Assembly (NCBI GenBank): GCA_002421475.1
Contig: DIJW01000114.1
Location: forward strand, 1-10,456
Source of the DNA: Thiomicrospira sp. UBA5634
Lineage (GTDB): Bacteria > Pseudomonadota > Gammaproteobacteria > Thiomicrospirales > Thiomicrospiraceae
Direction of reading: 5' to 3'
DNA: 10,456 nucleotides
The notes below the pieces were generated by a model. That model was given only the letters and a program-made list of their open reading frames with translations. It was not told the origin of the DNA and made no database searches. Of the stretch, positions 6,981-10,456 are shown in pieces (positions within the stretch are counted from its first letter, which is position 1; each line of letters opens with the position of its first letter). Both the position numbers and the translations under genes were made by a program.

Positions 6981-8174
6981 ATGAAAATGCTGTTTACCCA
7001 ACCACTTCCTCTATCTTTGTACATTCATTACCCTTGGTGTGTGCAAAAGTGTCCGTATTGCGATTTTAATTCGCATCAAGCCAAAAACGATCTAGTCAGC
7101 CAAGAACAGTTGTATTTGCAGGCGTTAGTGAAACAATTGGAACTAACCTTGCCGATGATTTGGGGGCGACCGATCAGCTCAATTTTTTTTGGCGGCGGTA
7201 CTCCCAGTTTAATGTCGGTAGAAGGTTTTGATTGGCTGATGTCGCAACTTCGTGCGTTACTCGGATTTAGCCCGGATATTGAAGTGACTTTGGAAGCCAA
7301 TCCAGGAACGGTTGATGTCGCCAAGTTCGCCGGATTTCGACAAGCCGGTGTAAATCGTTTGTCATTAGGTGTGCAAAGTTTTAATGACACGCATTTAAAA
7401 GCCTTAGGTCGAATTCACGATAGTCAGCAGGCCTGGTTGGCGATTGAAGCGGCAAAGTCGGTGGGTTTTAGCAATTTCAATTTGGATTTGATGTTTGCAT
7501 TACCCGCGCAAACCTTAGAACAAGCTATGGCAGATGTTGAGCAGGCAATTCAACTTGCGCCCACACATTTGTCGCATTATCAATTGACATTAGAACCGAA
7601 TACACCGTTTTATCGCCAACCGCCGGTTTTGCCGGATGAGGATTTGGCGTGGGAAATGCAGTTGGCTTGCCAAGCGCGCCTCAAACAAGCCGGTTACCAA
7701 CATTATGAAGTGTCAGCATTTAGCCAGCCTGGGCGTGAATGTGTTCACAATCTTAATTATTGGCAGTTTGGCGATTATTTGGGTTTAGGTGCCGGAGCGC
7801 ACGGCAAATTAACCTTGCCGCAAACCGCTGAAATTTGGCGTTCACAAATGCCGGCATCCCCTGGCGCCTATCTAGAGATGATGCAGCGTGTGCCGCAAAG
7901 CGAATTAAATATTCCGCCGCGAGCGATGGGACGCTGGTCAACGGTAGATAATCAGGATGCAATTTTTGAATTTATGTTAAACGCATTACGTTTACAACAG
8001 GGCTTTGATTTAAGTCTGTTGAGCGAACGTACCGGACTAGATGTGCAAATTATTGAAAGTAAATTAGCACAAATAGAACTGGAAAATTGGGGTCAGCTAA
8101 GTAATAATCGACTCCAACTCACCGAAAAAGGCCAGAATTATCTCAACACTGTGATTGAGCTTTTTCTGCAGTAG
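6981..8174 (+). CDS. hemW: radical SAM family heme chaperone HemW
   Basis: A 397-residue protein (E. coli HemW is 378). HYPWCVQKCPYC gives the radical-SAM CX3CX2C cluster ligands C20, C24 and C27. GGGTPS (71-76) is the SAM-binding glycine motif. HNLNYW (256-261) fits the HNxxYW signature used to separate HemW from true coproporphyrinogen dehydrogenase (HemN). HemW binds heme and delivers it to membrane hemoproteins such as respiratory enzymes. A C-terminal HemW domain follows (about 310-397, with FMLNALRLQQG). The start is uncertain: GTG 6975, GTG 6978, ATG 6981 and ATG 6987 are in frame, and GGTG at 6977-6980 would fit ATG 6987 best. All choices lie before the conserved domain. It sits between rdgB and the AsmA-family gene, with gaps of about 15 and 6 bp, so co-transcription is likely. 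Confidence 0.95.
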   Translation: MKMLFTQPLPLSLYIHYPWCVQKCPYCDFNSHQAKNDLVSQEQLYLQALVKQLELTLPMIWGRPISSIFFGGGTPSLMSVEGFDWLMSQLRALLGFSPDIEVTLEANPGTVDVAKFAGFRQAGVNRLSLGVQSFNDTHLKALGRIHDSQQAWLAIEAAKSVGFSNFNLDLMFALPAQTLEQAMADVEQAIQLAPTHLSHYQLTLEPNTPFYRQPPVLPDEDLAWEMQLACQARLKQAGYQHYEVSAFSQPGRECVHNLNYWQFGDYLGLGAGAHGKLTLPQTAEIWRSQMPASPGAYLEMMQRVPQSELNIPPRAMGRWSTVDNQDAIFEFMLNALRLQQGFDLSLLSERTGLDVQIIESKLAQIELENWGQLSNNRLQLTEKGQNYLNTVIELFLQ

Positions 8175-8180
8175 GAATGA

Positions 8181-10277
8181 ATGATGACCACGACATTGAA
8201 AAAACTGTTTAAACGCTTGTTCAAACTCACCGCTCTAGTGTTAGTGATTGTGCCGGCTTTTATTCTGCTGGCGTTTTCCGCCGCCATTAGCTTGATTGAT
8301 TTTAATCAATACAAGCCGATGATTGAGCAGGAAGTCTCAGCGAAAACCGGCCGTACTTTGACCATAGACGGTGAAATCAGTGCCCATTTAATGCCGTTAA
8401 AGTTATCGATTGGCGCCAGCCGTTTAGCACAAGCGGAAAACTTTGACCAACAGCGTCCATTTTTAGCGTTTGAAAAAGTGAATTTACGCGTCGCATTAAT
8501 GGATTTGTTATTGGCACAGAAGTTACGTTTACTTGGGGTGGAATTATTTGCACCGACGATTCATTTACAGGTTAATCAAGATGGGATGGCGAATTGGCGC
8601 GGTTTAGCCAGTCGACCACTGGATGAACAAGCGTTTAAGTGGGTAAGGGTTTCATCGAACGAGGAAGTGGTGACAAGTCGTGCGGCTGAGCTGGCGGAAA
8701 GCTGGGGTTTTCAGTTAAACAATTTAGCCATTCACGATGGCTTTGTTGAATGGCGAGATGCACGTAATGACGAACATATTCAAATTGTAGATTTTGAAAT
8801 GATGGCCTTTGATCTGCAATTGGGGCAGCCTTTTGCAGCGCAGTTACAAGGGCAAATTAAACGCTTTAATCAACCGCGTTTTTATGTGTTTAATCAGCAA
8901 GGTAAATTTGAAATCAGTGCTGATTTAATGCATTGGCAGGTGCATGAATTAAATTCCGACATGAAAGCGCACTGGGCAAATGCAGAAGGTATGCAAGACA
9001 TGCGGGTTGGTTTGATGTTAAAAAATGCCAATTGGCAACGTTCGAACAAACATATTGAAGTCGAATACGCTAAATTAAAGGCGCTTGATAGTGAAATTGA
9101 ATTTGGTTTAAGCGGTCAATATGGTGCTCAACTTGATTTAAACGGTCAGCTAAAACTGTTGGGTGTCAGTCTGCGACAATGGTTGGATTATTTTAATATT
9201 GACTACCCTGATTTGGTTGAAAGCCAAGCGTTACAGCGCATTGACGGTCAATTTGATTGGCGGTTAAATACGGACCAATGGCGTTTAGAACAGATCAATT
9301 TAAAAATTGATCAAAGCCAAATCAGCGGTTATGTCGCGCATCAAATGCTTCAGCAAGCGAGTTACCAATTTGATTTAAAAATTGATCGGCTAAATGTTGA
9401 TTATTATGCCGCGCGTAAAGGTGATGCATTTGTCAAAGCAGATGCGCAGCCAAACGTTAATCAAGCATCTCCTGCTGAACCCTCGGCAACGGATACCTAT
9501 TTACCTATAGCGTTACCGATTTCTACTTTACGAGAAAGTCATTTACAGGGTCAACTGCAAATTGGTCAGCTGCAAGTTTGGCAAGGCAAATATCAAACGG
9601 TCGAATTTGGCGTTAATGCCCAGTACGGCAAAATTGATATTGCACCGATGGATGCCCAGCTTTATGGCGGTGAATGGCGCAGCCAACTAACTATTAATGT
9701 GAATGGCGATACGCCGGCTTATCAGATTAAAGGTCGTTTAAACGATATAGATATACTCGCCTTTTTAAATGATGTGGCGAATTATGATAGTTTGGAAGGC
9801 CAATTATTGAGTCGGTTTGACATCCGCAGTTCGGGTAGTAACTTAGCAGCAATTAAATATCATTTAAATGGTCAGTTTTCTGCCGAATTGCGTCAGGGAG
9901 CTTATCGCGGTATTGATGTGAATAAGTTGTTGTTAGGCCAGGAGTCGGCACCGCATGAAGTGACATTATTACAGCAGGTGAATTTATCCGGTCAGTTGGT
10001 GGATGGTGTGTTCCATATTCAACAAGCACAACTCAGCAGTGAACGTTTTAATGCGCAGGCGTTTGGTAAAGTGAATATTCCGCAAAATGAATTAACGACG
10101 GAAATACGTTTGAGTTATACCAATCCACCACCAGGCCTGCTGACGTTACAAGGATTGGAGATTCCGATAAAAATGAGTGGGGATATACGTCAGCCAGAAT
10201 GGCAGGTAGATGTAAATAAGTTGTTGGGAAAAGATAATATTCAACGTTTGCTCAAGGGCATCTCGACTAACCGCTAA
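8181..10277 (+). CDS. AsmA family protein
   Basis: A 698-residue AsmA-like protein. A short basic N-terminus (KKLFKRLFK) is followed by one hydrophobic helix (about 15-38). The diagnostic AsmA N-terminal stretch comes next: DFNQYKPMIEQ, KTGRTLTIDGEI and PLKLSIGASRLA (about 41-82), then many amphipathic beta strands. The C-terminal AsmA region includes EGQLLSRFDIRSSG and GAYRGIDVNKLL. The family is anchored in the inner membrane with a long periplasmic beta-rich groove, related to bridge-like lipid transfer proteins and implicated in outer-membrane lipid homeostasis. A linker near residues 417-440 (rich in Ala, Pro, Ser) divides the two halves. It is somewhat longer than E. coli AsmA (617), and which paralogue it is cannot be settled here. 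AGGA (8173-8176) fits ATG 8184 (7-base spacing) slightly better than ATG 8181. It starts 6 bp after hemW and is the last gene of the run. Confidence 0.9.
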   Translation: MMTTTLKKLFKRLFKLTALVLVIVPAFILLAFSAAISLIDFNQYKPMIEQEVSAKTGRTLTIDGEISAHLMPLKLSIGASRLAQAENFDQQRPFLAFEKVNLRVALMDLLLAQKLRLLGVELFAPTIHLQVNQDGMANWRGLASRPLDEQAFKWVRVSSNEEVVTSRAAELAESWGFQLNNLAIHDGFVEWRDARNDEHIQIVDFEMMAFDLQLGQPFAAQLQGQIKRFNQPRFYVFNQQGKFEISADLMHWQVHELNSDMKAHWANAEGMQDMRVGLMLKNANWQRSNKHIEVEYAKLKALDSEIEFGLSGQYGAQLDLNGQLKLLGVSLRQWLDYFNIDYPDLVESQALQRIDGQFDWRLNTDQWRLEQINLKIDQSQISGYVAHQMLQQASYQFDLKIDRLNVDYYAARKGDAFVKADAQPNVNQASPAEPSATDTYLPIALPISTLRESHLQGQLQIGQLQVWQGKYQTVEFGVNAQYGKIDIAPMDAQLYGGEWRSQLTINVNGDTPAYQIKGRLNDIDILAFLNDVANYDSLEGQLLSRFDIRSSGSNLAAIKYHLNGQFSAELRQGAYRGIDVNKLLLGQESAPHEVTLLQQVNLSGQLVDGVFHIQQAQLSSERFNAQAFGKVNIPQNELTTEIRLSYTNPPPGLLTLQGLEIPIKMSGDIRQPEWQVDVNKLLGKDNIQRLLKGISTNR

Positions 10278-10286
10278 TAAAATTCT

Positions 10287-10384
10287 GCGAGATTTGAAGC
10301 CGTCTTATTCTAGGCGTGTCGCGCCGGTCTTAGCATTCTATGTCCAAGCGACATAACAACGAAGAAGGCGGCTTCAATTCTCGC
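10287..10384. repeat. imperfect inverted repeat with two inner hairpins
   Basis: 10287-10310 and 10361-10384 are complementary at 21 of 24 positions, plus one G-U pair in plus-strand RNA. Between them are two smaller stems: GGCG/CGCC (10313-10316 and 10322-10325) and TATGTC/GACATA (10339-10344 and 10350-10355, loop CAAGC). Together they can draw a three-way junction. The structure starts 9 bp after the AsmA-family stop and could act as a transcript end or mRNA-stability element, or be a copy of a dispersed palindromic repeat. No T-run follows, so it is not a canonical intrinsic terminator. Confidence 0.55.
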
Positions 10385-10456
10385 CCGAAGGGGCTTAGCC
10401 AAGTTTTCCAGCTCGGCGTTGTGACGTTTTACAAGGTCTAGACATTCCTTCAACGT
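10310..10456 (-). CDS. possible partial gene or repeat-derived frame, unknown
   Basis: An open minus-strand frame enters from the right edge and ends at TAG (10310-10312), with 48 residues visible. I do not recognise it. It is moderately charged at first (KECLDLVKRHNAELENL) and ends with a hydrophobic patch and basic tail (FFVVMSLGHRMLRPARHA). GC over 10321-10440 is 62 of 120, visibly above parts of the adjoining AsmA-family gene (20 of 60 over 9361-9420). It could be the 3' end of a convergent gene, but it overlaps the inverted repeat and may be only a translated repeat. Confidence 0.3.
   Translation of the reverse strand, partial: TLKECLDLVKRHNAELENLAKPLRARIEAAFFVVMSLGHRMLRPARHA

Noticed and set aside
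6981..8174. Oxygen-independent coproporphyrinogen dehydrogenase HemN
   Set aside because: The shorter length, the CVQKCPYC start region and the HNLNYW motif match HemW rather than HemN.
10287..10456. Integron attC site
   Set aside because: The inverted-repeat ends lack the RYYYAAC and GTTRRRY core pair, and no integrase or cassette array is present.
1..10456. Mobile element, CRISPR, defence or toxin-antitoxin system
   Set aside because: No transposase, integrase, repeat-spacer pattern or recognised defence domain is seen; nearly all of the window is conserved housekeeping or signalling genes.

Overview
The window looks like a gammaproteobacterial chromosome segment of moderate to low GC. 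The evidence is the divergent yicC/rph pair, the rph-rdgB-hemW run, an E. coli Aer-like redox chemoreceptor, and strong family resemblance of every housekeeping protein to gammaproteobacterial versions. Many signalling domains (FIST, PAS, GGDEF, MCP) suggest a motile, environmental species. I cannot name the genus from the sequence alone.

Left block (1 to about 4470, minus strand): an Aer-like chemoreceptor gene (2088-4469) is followed 64 bp downstream by a gene for a FIST-PAS-GGDEF protein (2023 down to the left edge, incomplete). The two share a closely related PAS domain of the FAD-binding Aer type. They probably form one transcription unit that feeds a redox or energy signal both to chemotaxis and to cyclic-di-GMP. 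The GGDEF signature of the second protein is degenerate (SGDRF), so it is unlikely to make c-di-GMP itself. A phosphodiesterase EAL domain probably follows beyond the edge. A hairpin between the two genes has an arm that could instead pair with the ribosome-binding site of the second gene.

Middle and right block: yicC (minus, 4701-5561) is divergent from a plus-strand run of rph, rdgB, hemW and an AsmA-family gene (5629-10277). All are intact and tightly packed (35, about 15 and 6 bp gaps). YicC and RNase PH act on RNA, RdgB removes non-canonical purine nucleotides, HemW is a heme-trafficking radical-SAM-type protein, and the AsmA-like protein is an inner-membrane-anchored periplasmic protein linked to envelope lipid homeostasis. 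The set is ordinary housekeeping rather than one pathway.

Non-coding structure is the less ordinary part. The 8-bp palindrome CAGGCCTG occurs five times between 5.2 and 10.2 kb, including at both the rph-rdgB and rdgB-hemW junctions. The rph-rdgB copy sits in a perfect 20-bp palindrome that has terminator form on the antisense strand. After the AsmA-family gene, the last 180 bp are richer in GC and hold a long imperfect inverted repeat with two inner hairpins. An open minus-strand frame of unknown identity runs off the right edge there. I see no mobile element, CRISPR array, tRNA or rRNA.
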